64,000 nt of DNA, from positions 2,191,511 through 2,255,510 of the forward strand of contig FN649735.1 of assembly GCA_000310025.1 (NCBI GenBank), in the 5' to 3' direction. Positions 1-11,949 of this stretch are shown here, piece by piece. Each line of letters starts with the position of its first letter. The first letter of the stretch is position 1. The notes under the pieces are model-generated. The model was not told where the DNA came from and did no database searches. It was given only the letters and a program-made list of their open reading frames with translations. Source of the stretch: Ectocarpus siliculosus (taxonomy: Eukaryota; Sar; Phaeophyceae; Ectocarpales; Ectocarpaceae). The translations under genes were made by a program, and so were the position numbers.

Positions 1-88
1 CGATCGAGGAGTGTCGAACCACCTCCAGTTAATACATAGGCTTTTCACAGCCCTCTTTTCCATCACTGCTACACCTCAACCCCCTTAC

Positions 89-373
89 CTTGGTGCCAAC
101 GAAAGCCCGCATCAATCCCTCCTTTTGCAGGTGTTGTCGTTGAATTGCAGTCGTCGTAGAGCCGGTGCCAGCGCTAGGCTCAGCAGTCCCGCCGAAGGTG
201 TCTATTTTGAATGGTGTCTGACCGGCCAGCTCGCCAGCTGCTGCATCAGCTGAGCCTCCCGTGGTGGGCACGGAAACATAGGGAGAATTCCCCGCGGCCG
301 GTAGACCCTGTCCGCCGGCGAACTGGAGAATTGAATCGCACAATGCTGTCTCATTCATTGTTCGCTTGTTCAT
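89..373 (-). CDS. Unknown protein, partial (runs off left edge)
   Basis: A minus-strand reading frame with no recognised domain. It stays open from about 670 down to a good splice donor (AAG|GTAAGG) at 88-87, after which the gene must continue beyond the left edge. Candidate start codons in frame are at 373 and 358; the frame is also open upstream to 670 but has no ATG there, so that stretch is either an earlier exon or an open 5' leader. The visible product is Gly/Ala/Thr-rich and low in order, with a short helical stretch at its end. It is divergent from the dUTPase gene. I cannot assign a function, and the start is uncertain. Confidence 0.4.
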
Positions 374-805
374 TGCTCCACACACACACAGCACAGCAAC
401 AACGCGACGAAAATCCACTATGTACAGCAGGCGATCCACTCCGAACCATGTGCCGCCTGTGGGTACGACACGTGTACACGGAGAGCCCAATCGGGAAGTG
501 AAACGACCCAAGGCGTGAAAAGCCAGCAACAGGAGCTGCTGGTCAGGGCCTGGGTTGTGGAGGCCAGGCTCTTGATGGAGTTGCTGACGAGTTGACGAGG
601 GCACACACAGAGAAATATCCAAAAAGGAGGACAGGTATGCGCGAACAATAGAACTCGCATCCGGCGACACCCCTTGGGTGCGGCGGTGCTTTTGTTTTGT
701 CTGTTGGTTGTGGGGTCCTCTGTCCTGGATCAGTCAGCACAGCAGCACCCTCCCTCCTGCTGTATCCCCTCCCATCCCGTGGCCTTGTTTCTGCTCACCA
801 ACTGC

Positions 806-3800
806 ATGCGAGTCGGCTTTGCTCTCCACGCAGCGTTTGCCTCGAGCGCGAAGATTTCACGTTGCGCTCTGTCCGCCGCTTACAGCATCTTGTCCGACGC
901 GACCATGACAATGGGCGAGACGATGCAAGTCAAGAAGCTCTCGGAGAATGCCATTATGCCCGTCAGAGGCTCAGAACACGCTGCAGGGTTCGACCTCGCG
1001 AGGTGCGTGTGTGGACTGCTGCTGTGGGCACATGGTGATGTAGAAAACTGCTGCGTATCCGTTTGAGAAATCTTGGGAAATTTCAAATTTCAATGATGTC
1101 TTCAAATCTTGGACCTTGCTGGCGTTTTTGGCGCGTACAGCCTTACCGGTAGGTTTCTGCTACGTATTAAACGCGTTGTGTCAACTTCGTATCACCACAA
1201 GCACCGGTACCGGGTATCTACAGTCCTGTACCTTTCGATCTTCCCTTTACTATCGAGGAGCTTTGATCTGGCCACACAGAAGGATTGCCTTCAATTGTAT
1301 AGTATGCCTCCTACTGACGATAAACCAGCACGAGTTAGACTCCGGCAGTGTTGCCCAGGAATGTACGACCGTCCAAAGCGTTCAGTACCTCTAGACCATG
1401 GCGGCAACGCACCGCAACAACAGAGTGAACACAGCAGTATATTTCAACGTCCAGAACAAAACAAGACAACACACAAACAGCCGTAAGTACAGCAGGTTCT
1501 CTGATCATAATATTTTCCGTCTAAAGAGAACGGTTGCAAAGCGGTGACAGCGGTAGGGCTGCCGTGTTGTCCCTGTTCTCCCCGCGTGTTGTCGGAGTCC
1601 GTCTCAAGGTGGTCCTTGGTGAAAATAGATGTCATCTTACAATTATTTTGTGAAGTCATGCGCGAAGTATTCGTCCATAGCACGAGCCAGCTTGTGTGCC
1701 CGCCTCGTATACGGCTGTAACGTTAGCATGCTGGAACGTGAGATGGCTGTTGTGCATGATTTGCCTTCAACCGTAACGTGCGCAACGCAAGACGTGTGCT
1801 ATCAAACACCCAAGCTCAAGGGGAAGGGCATGCGAAAAATACCCATCCAAACTAGTACTTCAGTACTTCGTATCGTTATTTTTGATGTTGGCTAAAAATG
1901 ACTTACAATGGGGCGATCGTCGCTTCCGTTCCTCGGCGGCGTTTCAATGATCCATGCCCGTCGTCTTCTTCTTCGACTCGGCGGCTGTCTTTCGTTATTG
2001 CTTCAGTGCCTACGAGGCCACGGTCCCCGCCGGGCGTCAAGCTCTCGTTAAGACGGACCTCTCCATCGCCATTCCTCCCAACACGTACGCGCGCATCGCC
2101 CCTCGATCCGGCCTGGCCGTGAAGAAGATGATCGACGTCGGGGCGGGAGTTGTGGACTACGACTACCGCGGGCCTGTTGGAGTGGTGCTCTTCAACCATG
2201 GGAGTGAAGACTTCAAGGTCCAAAAGGGAGATCGTGTGGCTCAGCTCATCTTGGAGCGCATCTGCATGGCAGACATCGAGGAGGTGATACAAAGTGGTTT
2301 GTTTTCTTGCTTTAGTCATCCCATCTATGTACGTAGGATTGCTTCCTCTCCAGGGGCCACGATCGAGGTAAAAACCAAGAAGCGTTCTTCTGTCCTGCGT
2401 GCCTTGGAAGGAGTATTATGGTGCGAAGGATTCACCAATCTGAACCTTTCATCCCTCATCGACCTGTTTGTCGATTTTAAGTACTCGCGAATGCGCGTGT
2501 TATATCCAGTGGCATCAGTTGAACTTACAACCTGGACCATCCAGGTTTCAGACCGCGAACATGTTTGAAGCGGTTTATTTCTCAATGTTGATGTACTAGT
2601 CAAATTGAGCTCAACCTTCACGTATGCACGCGGACGAGGTTTTTGAATTGTACGTTGTCGTATTTTTTTGCCAGGTTACAGAGCTCTCCGAAACAACAAG
2701 AGGCAGCGGAGGATTTGGCAGTACCGGCGTTGAACAAGGCGCGCTTCAATCATCATCCACCGTGGCGAACGGGGCAAAGAAAATCAAAGTGGTGGGGTCC
2801 GAGCCGGTGAGAGCAAAGTATTTGGTGCCCCAGGCATCCTTCATGTGCAGGTACTTGCTGTGTCAGTAGTTCACGTGCGTGCCCGCGATCCTCACGTATG
2901 TGGTGCCTGAGACAGTCAGTAGGTGTAGCTGTGTCGAATGTGTTTTTTTTCCTGAAATGCATCCTGACCGCATTTGTGGAAATGACAGGTTTCGAGAGCG
3001 TCGGCCACAGTAGCGAAAGTACTCAGGCTTATCGACCGAGTCGACAAGCTGGATGTAGATGACGCCCCAACGCTTGTCGCAAAGGTGAGCGCCACGCCGA
3101 ATGCGTTCCTTGTGTTTAGGATTTGCTCGCAAAATCCACAGCCGCGGGCGTGTGTTATAACAATGAGAATGGCAGGCGACTGCCAACTCGGGAGGGTTAC
3201 TTTGCACTTTTGTCTCAGCTAACCATTGTATGCATAAGATAATTATTAGGGAAATAAATCCACACACAGAAAGACTACCCATTCGAGATATACCCACAGT
3301 CGAACGGGATGTGTTGGAGTCTTTTCCGTGGGTGGAGGAAAACCGGCTGGGTACTGGACTTATTTCGAGTCGTTTTAAGCCTCTACGCTGATGATTTTTA
3401 TCAGTGATAGCAGCTGGTGTTAAGTACAAAAACATCTGTATCAAAGTAACCCACAGTTTACAAAAAATCCCCTGTAGTTCAATACTGGGTCAACGACAAA
3501 ATATCGGGCAGAATCCCTCCGTTATGTCGTGTGTCATAAAATGTAACCTTCACAAGGAACACGGCGCGTGCCTTTTGACGAAGCTGGTTTCTAATTGTTG
3601 TTGTGGATGCGATTTTAGGAACAATATTTGTAAAGGCCATGGACTACTCATTTATTTTCAATCTACAATTTTGAGTTTTGGGGGCCGCTGTTTCCCGCCG
3701 TTTTTGAATCTGCAAATGCGACATTTGATCCTTTGGGGTTTACGTATGCATATCAGTGATGTATTAGACAAGATTGGTATACAGAGTGTATGGTAAGTAG

Positions 3801-5114
3801 GGCATAGCAGTCAGTTTGTATCATGTTAAGCTTGTTTCTTGTTATGTTTGGTGTTGGCAAACAGCAGTAAAGCACGAATATTTTTCAAAAGATAGATGGG
3901 TTGGTTGGTTTGTGGACTTCCCTGTTGTTCCTCAGGACGATTTGCCGAGATATCTGGTTGAGACCATTTTAAGAGATAAATGAGTCCGGATGAGTCGGGA
4001 GGTAGGGGCCTCATCTAATCCGCTTCCACACCACAGGAGTACTTTCAACGACTTTCTTGCCTTCCTTTTACTAAAAAATGACGACATAGGCTCCGTTTAT
4101 GGGCGCGACGTCGCGGCAGGATCCCAAGGTCGACGTAGCTTAGCCGGCTGCCGAGGGCAGGAAGGTATTCTCGGTTGACGGTTGGGCAATTGCAGTGGGT
4201 TCCAGAAAGAGATTCGAGCAGGGCGGTGCCACAAGTGGTCCACCCGCTCATGCCAGCAAGTGGCACGTGGAAGATCCGTAGATCGATCAAAGTGGCTTCC
4301 TTTCTATGGTTTGGGATGCTTCTAATGATCGTTTTCCTACACTCAGGAACGTATCCGCGTTGGATCCTACGCTTCCAATATACCTGTCATTAACACGTGT
4401 CATTGTAGAGTAATTTCATCTGCTGCGCCTCTGTCAGTTGCTCGCGACACCCTGAAGCTCGCAGCAAGCAGACGTACAAATAGAACTGGCTCAAGGCCGA
4501 CAATCGAGCGACGCCGGCAGTTCACATGGTTTCTTTTCCCTAAGTTGCTTCTTCGCAAACCACGACACTCCGCGCTCAAGGAGATCTTCATGGTGTCTAT
4601 CTAGTGGCAGGTATTGTGTAGTGTCGAGAATCGAGCTGAGAGTCTTCGGATCTTGGAAATAAGCAAGAGGGTTAGAGAGACTGTGCGCTGCATCTGTGCA
4701 AGTGCCGTCTGTTTTGGTTCGAAAGGACACATACACCTGTCGGTGAGTCACAAGCATCCGCGCCGTGGCGCGTCAGCTCATTGTACTCGCCGACTCGCCA
4801 CTATCGTATCGTATCGATTGAATAAATCGGTTCCCAACACTTTTTATGTACGTAACACCAAATCCAACACAACCAGTGGTAATGGCGAAAACAGCATCCT
4901 CCTTTTTTGTCAGCGAACCTCTGTACATTCCTTTGATCGTCGAAACCCTCCTTTTCCGCTATCTGTCTCGTCCTCTACCTGTCAGTTGCGGAAGGCTGCG
5001 ATGTCCAGGCCATCATCGCTGGAGGATTTGCTGGTCGGTATTCTGGAGATCTACGACGAGACCGGAGACACCAAGGCGCTGAATAAAAACCTGATGGCCG
5101 TCGTGACTGCGTAA
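806..5114 (+). CDS. DUT: dUTPase (deoxyuridine triphosphatase) with C-terminal extension
   Basis: Hydrolyses dUTP to dUMP and pyrophosphate, keeping uracil out of DNA and feeding thymidylate synthesis; the family is a homotrimer. Exons: 806 or 905-1002, 2007-2283, 2675-2806, 2989-3084, 4986-5114; all junctions agree in phase. All five trimeric-dUTPase motifs are present in order: AGFDLAS (rebuilt across intron 1), [28 protein letters not shown] and the closing [10 protein letters not shown]. From ATG 905 the product is 243 residues, from ATG 806 it is 276. The extra 33 residues have five basic residues and only one acidic residue near the end, like a mitochondrial presequence. Ordinary dUTPases end just after the last motif; here about 100 residues follow, mostly predicted helix, in exons 3-5. 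The core is certain, the extension likely, the choice of start open. Confidence 0.88.
3240..3510 (+). repeat. Dispersed repeat family A, copy 1 (in dUTPase intron 4)
   Basis: This stretch aligns clearly with 40640-40940. Shared blocks include the ATTCGAGATAT motif, GGGATGTGTTGG, AAACCGG(C/T)TGGGTACTGG, TTTCGAGTC and CTGGGTCAACGACAAAA, in the same order and spacing, with diverged bases between. A shorter fragment of the left end recurs at about 30335-30385. No coding capacity is apparent. It may be a short interspersed or miniature element. Confidence 0.7.
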
Positions 5115-5885
5115 TCTAGTTCGTGAGCCCACTTGCATTGCCAACCTGACGCAGTACGGAACAACGTGGAATGGAACACTCTAGAGTTGCCTTTGCTCAC
5201 CTTCGCTCATGACCAGACCGAGGGGAAAAAGAGGCGGTACTGCCAACTTGTGGAGCGGGCAGGCCTTCAGTACGCAGAGAGCGTTGAGAACGCTTGTTTT
5301 CTCTTGACCAGAGAGAATACTTGTGCACGATTTAACCTTTTTGCACCCCCAAGATGTCTTTTCAGATAAGAAGTGGTCAGAGGCTGGGGAAGAAACAACC
5401 GTGATGTGCCAAACCTTGGATACCCCGGGAGTCTAGTTGGTATCCTCGCAACCTTCTAGCAGCCAGGGTGAGGGGTTTGAGTCCCGGCGTAATCGAGCCT
5501 TTCTTGCAACAAAATGGTTATTCTCTCGCTTGCTTTTCTGGTAGTGGACAGCGCTACTTCGTGTGCACACTTTGAGGGAAGAGAGCGCTGCACTCTTCTC
5601 GCGGTAGAAACCGAAGGCAAGCGCCGCAGGAGTGGTGCAGGGAGGGAAACCCTTCTGTGTGACCACGGATTGGAGCAGCTCCTACACGGCAGAGATGCTG
5701 TGGGTGGTGTGAGCGCTGATGTAAAGTGATGAATGAAATGAATAAAAAATAATGTTGCGTTCAGTCCGTCAATGATGCCGTCACACCATGCCGTTGGGCC
5801 CTGAGAAACCTGCCGAACCTTGCAAGACCGAATGCCAAATCTCTGTCGCACCCCCCCACAGAATAACAAACACCGGCTTGGTTTC
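5115..5885. other. Intergenic, convergent 3' ends of dUTPase and BOLA3 genes
   Basis: No gene seen. At about 5432-5490 there are matches to an internal RNA polymerase III A box (GAGTCTAGTTGG) and B box (GGTTTGAGTCC) at tRNA-like spacing, but the flanking stems do not pair, so this is at most a tRNA-derived relic. Confidence 0.5.
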
Positions 5886-7391
5886 CTAGGGTGGCGATGG
5901 CCTCGTGAGCAGCGTTAGCCCATGCATGTCCGCGATCTCGGTCGCGAGAGCGGCCTTCACCATGCGGTGTTGCGCCACCAGACCCTTGCCCCGAAACAAC
6001 GGTGACTCGACCTCGATTTTGTACATGCTCCCGCACCCCCCTGAGATATCATGCACGACAGCTTTCGATGCCTCTATCTTCGACCTGCGCAACAAGGCAC
6101 AGCGTAGGCAGGCAAAGCATGTGTTGGATTGAGCAACACTTCCGTACCTTCTGAACGTATTCCACGCATTGGGTCAATCACTGTATAATCCTCTGCCATA
6201 GCCCCCGGGCAACAGTAACGATTTGTAAAATACCACCCCGGCGCTAAATAAGCAAAGGGGGGGGGACCTTGAGACAGATGAAACACCCAGAGGAGGGCAA
6301 CGTCCTCTGGGCCGCGTAGCGGAATCAGAGACGAAAACCACAACACACACAGGCTCGCCATGGGCCGAAATATGTTCACGGAAAGTAGCAACATGGGAGC
6401 CACAATGACCGCAACGATGGGCCAATTGCCGGCAAGAGGAGATCGTCGATTGTAGTGTGTTCGTCCCGGGCGGAGATCCTGAAGATTGGCAAAAAGAAAT
6501 TCTCCACTGGGCAAATAACAAGAGGTTGGGAACGTCCCAAAACACACAAAAATACTCCAAGCTACTGTGCGCACACACCTCATTATATGAAGGGAACAAC
6601 AAGACAAACAATTGTACGAGATTTTTTTTTCCGCACACTTGAGGCGATTTTTGTTGGGAGGCTATGGATAATATGGTACATAACACGTACCATCAGCTCT
6701 GCCTGGGAAAGTGCATGTGAAATGCAGTAGGGGTACTGTGTTGTGTTGTATAAAAGCATATCGCACGCTGCTGTGTAAGATGTACCTTTCTTCAAGAGAA
6801 TCCTGCTGTTCTTGGCTGTATGCTGAAATACATCGAGTCACGAGCTGCTTACTTACTCAAGTATCGACGCGATCGCATCTTCTCTTGGACTGTCCGAACC
6901 GTTGCTGAGGCCGCGTCGCTGCTCGAGTGGCCAATAGCACGCTCGGCTACACCGAAGGGTGACCGAGTGAGGCGTACAGCAAAGGCGAGAGAGTCAGTGC
7001 GCGAGGCCTAGAACCAGTACTATTGTAGCAGTAATTCGCAAACGGTGGTTCAACGAAGGGCAAGAAGTACAGGTACAATAGGTTCGCACGAACTCGTGAA
7101 AAAAGGATGGTACCATGGCGATTTCTCATGCGTCCTGCAGGGCAGCCGTGCGTGAACAGCCGCAAGAGGTACACGTTTGCCGAGCAACGCTTGTGTTGCA
7201 TACGGTAATGCAGCACCCATTATGTAGAGAGGCCTCAAGTGGGAGCTACGCATAAAATAAGTCGATCTGTTTGAGGTGCCAGCTCACCTGTCCGATCCAG
7301 CCACAGCAATAGCTCTCAATGGAAACTCAGCGCAGGCCTTCACCGCTGCCGGCACACAAAGCCGAGGATTTCTAGCAAAGGCGGCCCACAT
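5886..7391 (-). CDS. BOLA3: BolA-like protein, BOLA3 type, mitochondrial
   Basis: BolA proteins of this type work with monothiol glutaredoxins in late mitochondrial iron-sulfur cluster delivery, for example to lipoate synthase and respiratory complexes. Three exons: 7391-7288, 6904-6857, 6084-5886; phases agree and the product is 116 residues, close to human BOLA3 (107). Exon 1 gives a basic, nearly acid-free leader (starting MWAAFARNPRL), typical of a mitochondrial presequence. The 48-base middle exon supplies the first helix (EDAIASILE). The last exon holds the BolA signature: DISGGCGSMYKIEVES with the cluster-ligand cysteine, the invariant histidine in AQHRMV, and the MHGL motif near the end. 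Divergent from the LEA-like gene, with 342 bp between starts. Confidence 0.88.
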
Positions 7392-7733
7392 GTTGGCGTA
7401 GAGACGAGGTGCTGGCACTTTGCACGCGCTTCGCAAACCAGAAACCCAACTCAACTCAATATCTCCGCTCGGTTTTTGGTTCAGGGGGGGGGGGGGGGGG
7501 GGCATCTGCGACACCGCAACGAGTTGGCAGCAGGGCAGGGCAGGAAGAAAGAATGAGAAGGCACAACCCTGACAGACCTCGTCTCTCCTTTCCTCCCCTC
7601 TCTTTGCCTTCCTTCCCTCGCGCCACACCGCTGAAACATCGCTACCAGCTCCCGTCAACGTTGTGTTGAGGGCTAGCGGGGTGAAGCAGCCGCAAACTCC
7701 ACCAAACACAGCGAGCGTCACACGAAACACGAG
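7392..7733. promoter_or_regulatory. Shared upstream region of BOLA3 and LEA-like genes, with poly-G tract
   Basis: The 342 bp between two divergent start codons must hold both promoters if the models are right. The only striking feature is a run of about 18 G at 7484-7502 followed by a pyrimidine-rich stretch (7580-7625). No TATA box is obvious. The promoter role is inferred from position only. Confidence 0.45.
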
Positions 7734-10066
7734 ATGAGGATCTCTTTGCTTCAACTCTGCTTCGGCTTCCTTGCTGTATGTTTGGTGTTGGGCGAGCAAG
7801 TTGAGGAGGCACCGTCCAGGTATGTGTGTTGATTGGAACGATGTGACGATGGCGTATGATTTTAGAAGCAGCATTCAGCTGCATGCGATTTACGTACATG
7901 CTACAGCAGCAGTTCTGAACGACCTGACGGTCAAAACGGGTCGTTGCAGTAACTCCGAACCGTCGACAACGCAACCGCGCGCGCGCGCGCGTGTTGAACC
8001 ACATCTATCTCTCCCCTGAACGCGATAGCCTGTCATACTATAGTGTTTCTTCACCACATCCAACAAGTGTCGCGATGGTGTCTGCAGCTCCGGTAGTTTC
8101 TCATGTTTTACGTGTGGTAGGAGGATGGTGTGTGCATGTGTGTGTGTCTGCGTAGCGCAACCGTAACCGCACAATTGGTCCTGTATTGTTATGTTTATGT
8201 ATACACGTCTAGCGTCGAGTGTTGCTTCCACGAACATGAATAGAGTTCGGTTGTGTTGCTCCTCCCATCATGATTCTCATCTTGTTGTTTTCGAAGGAAA
8301 GCACACACGACTGCGTGTGATGGGCGATGGACGCACACATCGGCTGTGTAGTTTAGTGTCTGTTTTGGGTCGGGGAAACATTTCATACTAAATACAAACT
8401 GTGTCAATCAAAGGCGCAGAGCACATTTTTCTGCTCCTACGACATGAAAACTGCAACACGACTTGCAGGTCACACATTTCTGTGCGTGTTTGTTTTGGTC
8501 CCATCTATACAACCACAGGTGTTTTTTTCTAACGTACCTCCGGCGGTGCTGCCTTCAGTGTTTACCGCGAGCAGAGTTTCAGCACTCTCTCCTACGGAGT
8601 ACTTCTTTTCACGCTTACTCGTCCCGGAGACTTTCGAACCACAACCTACAGCAGTAGCACGTGAGCCATGCAAGGTCACCAAGTGAACCACGGGGACGAT
8701 GGATATTGCTATCAAGCGTCGCAACGGCTAAAGTACAATGATTAAAACCTACCTGCTTGGTGTTGAGTGGTTGAGTTCCGCCTGCCGAGCCTTAAAGCGA
8801 TGGAAATTCCTGAAAGAGCCGCAGCAGCATGTACTTGATTCTGTTGTGAAAGAAATACACCCTCGAGGTGTCTCAAGGTCTTACCGACCTGGACGTGGAT
8901 GCTTACCTCTTTTTGTCTGCGTGTGGGTCGGCGGCGTCGTATCTCCTTCCTCTGCTGCGTTGTATGACAGCAATTTGTTCAAGAAGTTCTTCACCAAGAC
9001 AAAGAATGGCCTCGGCAAAGTGCGGAAGTCGCTTGCTGTTAAGAAGGACAAGGCGGTAGACGAGGAGGTGAGACTGTTTCTTGTGTGGTATGCTTAACGT
9101 GTCACAAATCAATTTCTCGACAAGAGCACAAAACTCGCATCATGCTCGTTTTCGCATTACCGTAGTATAGGAGAGGGCATGCCCACATGCCAAGCGCAGG
9201 AGTTGGAGAACGTGACAGTACGTCAAAGGGAGGGGGCTATCCAGAAAAGGAAAATAGAAATAGATGCATGTGAAATGGTCGAGTTTGAACTCAAGGCATG
9301 AGCGTAAACCGATCACCATACTGTACGACCGAACGGTTGGTGCTGAGAATGATGAATGAACAGGGGGTAGATGGGCAAGACTCAGCGACGTGGATTGTAC
9401 AAGCGTAAAGATTGCCCGACTGTTGACGGTACTGCTGTATCTGAATTCGGAATAGGAAGTTTGCAACCTCAGTCGTGAATTAGATGCGTGGGTGGTGGTA
9501 ACATTGGAAGACAGATGCGCCCTGAAAGTTTTTTTTTGCCCGGTTTCCCCAATAATCTACTTCGTAACATCATTATTTGGGCCCGTTGGATCAGCGATCG
9601 ATAACATGTGGAAGTTTACCGGTTCTCCACGACCCCCGCTCTGTTTCGCCACGCCCCTATTACGTTTCTTAAGGACCCGCTGGGAGAAGGGGTTGAGGCA
9701 GTGCTAGACGCCATCGACGAATTCGTGGCCGAGGGGGAGAAAAACACCGGAAAAGCGGCGGAGGACGTAAAAAAAGTTGTCGACGAGACTAAGGAATCGG
9801 TGAAGAGTGCTATTTCAGCCTCCAAGGACAAGTTAAACGAAGCGGGTGCCGACATCAAGTCGACGGTAGACGCAGCTGTCGAGGGTGCCGCAGCGGATAT
9901 GGACGCGGTCAGAGGGTCTCTTCAGGACGGCATCAAGAATGTCGGAGATCAAGTCGCCGAGGCCGCTAGGGAGGCCGCGGAATCTGCTGCGGCAGCGTCT
10001 AAAAAGGCGCAAGAGGACGCTGAAGAGACCGCCGAGAAGGCGTCCACGGCTGCGGGAGAGTTGTGA
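7734..10066 (+). CDS. Secreted LEA/apolipoprotein-like amphipathic helical protein
   Basis: Three exons: 7734-7819, 8971-9067, 9674-10066; phases agree; 191 residues. Residues 1-20 are a clear signal peptide (MRISLLQLCFGFLAVCLVLG). The second exon gives a short basic segment (KKFFTKTKNGLGKVRKS). The third encodes about 130 residues made almost only of Ala, Glu, Asp, Lys, Ser and Val, with no proline after its second residue and few aromatics, in amphipathic-helix register (for example KAAEDVKKVVDETKESVK). That composition is typical of group-4 late-embryogenesis-abundant proteins and of exchangeable apolipoproteins, which coat membranes or lipid and protect against desiccation or freezing. 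The family likeness is by composition and pattern, not by a diagnostic motif, so the function is an inference. The signal peptide implies the secretory path, unlike the typical cytosolic LEA protein. Confidence 0.75.
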
Positions 10067-11949
10067 TTTGGTGGGAGAGCCGTAGACTCCCGTCCTTGTC
10101 AATGGAACCTGAGCTATTCGAAGAATAGCAAGGACTGTTGGTGACGTTGCAATATTAGGCGGTAGTATGAGGAGTGCATTACGAAGAATTCGGTAGCACC
10201 TCTTGTTGTCAGATGTTGTGCGTGATAAGTCCGGTTTGGTAACGTCCGTTCAAGCACTTGTTGTGCGTTTGGCTTCCTGGCGTTGCAGTCGTGATAGTGA
10301 CTGCTAATAGGGCAACATCTGTGACCGTTGCTCTTCCTCGCCGTGCTTCTCTTGCTGTTCAAAGTATTAGTTTTTTTATGCATATTTTGGGTTTGGTTGA
10401 AAGTGCCTCTGACTACTTGTAGAAGACCCAGACATGCTTGACTTGGAATTTTGAATTTTGTAATGTTAAAAGTACGTGCGATTGGGGTGGTTTATTGGGA
10501 GATTAAGATGTGCCCCTTTATTTGGACGTTGCACTCAATTTTTTGTCTGTCGAGCGTCCGCCGCCAGGTTTTTGTGGGCGCTGTCTGATGTTAATGTCTG
10601 GTACGGTTTATATCCCTTGTGTATGGAATCGGTTGGCCTTAGTAGAGCAGGAGTGCCATACCGTTGTTTGAAAGTAGAGTATCAGGACGAATTCAACGTT
10701 CCTTCTTGCTTTTCGCACATTGTGCCAATCCATCATGTCACGAGGGCTGCTTCGACGATGATGTTTTTCATTGCAGTTTTCGTTTTCGGATTACTTAGTC
10801 AAGCAACGTTCAAGAGTTTACAGAGCATCATCCGCGAGTATGCACGAATGCTCAGGAACGCGTCAAGAATCGTGAGTTAAATGCGACAACGAAGCGATGC
10901 CATTCGAAGCTCGTCCTCGATATTCGCACGTGGGCGGAGAGACTTGGAGTGGTTGCGAGAATGAAAATAAATCACTTGTACACTGTAGTGACACCCGTAT
11001 TACTTTCGAACACAAGCCAATAGCTTGTCCATGACGGGAGGACGCTAGGGGCCAGTAGGAACGGCCAGTTCAGCCCGCCCGGTGCGGTTCTCTTAAAGTA
11101 AGTCTGACAGTGATGACGCGAGCTTCGGGGGTCGTCGCGTGTGCACACAGCAGTCAATCCATTTTTTCAGTATATGTTTCGTATGCATAAACACGGGCGT
11201 CTTCTTGGTGTCTATCTACCTTGATTGTTACCCGCTGCAAAAATCGAAAGCTTCAGACAGGCAACGCGACGATACTCGTCGAGTTGCCATACACAATGTT
11301 TCGTGTGCATATACATCCAGCAGCCATCCAGGTCACCGAAGGCAGGTAACATGTCGTTCGTATTATTTACGTGAGAAGAATTGAGGAGTCCCTTCCCTCT
11401 TCGAAATGTAGACAATGCTCCCACGACTATCGCATGCGCTCTCCACACAGCTGCATCGCGAATTAGATCCGCAAGACTCGAAACCATAACCCATTACAAA
11501 ATACAACAATGTCAATGGGGTGAACAGAGAGGTTTTATGTTGGATGCATTGGTATGCTAGCCTGCATCCTTGCAGGAGCGGAGCATGTAGTCTTTTCGCG
11601 GAGGCTAAGACATTTGGGGCAATAGGGCGCACGCCAAAGGATGGAGTTCACCTTCACCAAGGGCACTAGCATATGGTAGTATATAGTACTGAGCCGCAAA
11701 GGCCGCATTTTTATCCGCTATTGTATAATAGTCTGTCTACTCCACTTTTAATAGCATACAAATCCACTTCCCACACAAATAGAGCCAGCCTACAGTAACA
11801 AAGAGGTACTTCTGTGATTCGATGAATCTTGACAGTTTTGTCAGTCCACAACAACAAACAGTAATTTAGTTGCCCCTTGGCTCTTGGCTCCTCCCGACCG
11901 CACACTACGCCTACGTTTACGGTATAATTTCCTCCTGCATCTCTGCACA
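10067..11949. other. Intergenic region, no gene seen
   Basis: About 1.9 kb between the LEA-like gene and PYROXD1. The longest open frame (10476-10880, +) is Phe/Cys/Arg-rich, has no recognisable domain and looks like chance. The first part is probably the 3' untranslated region of the LEA-like gene, since long 3' UTRs are common in brown algae; the rest should include the PYROXD1 promoter. Confidence 0.5.

Noticed and set aside
5425-5500. Possible tRNA gene (A-box and B-box matches with tRNA spacing)
   Set aside because: The acceptor and T-stem bases do not pair, position 56 of the T loop is not C, and the anticodon loop would be about 18 bases. Probably a relic or chance.
10476-10880. 134-codon plus-strand open frame
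   Set aside because: Phe/Cys/Arg-rich with no domain, no upstream splice context and no start context; most likely chance in the 3' region of the LEA-like gene.
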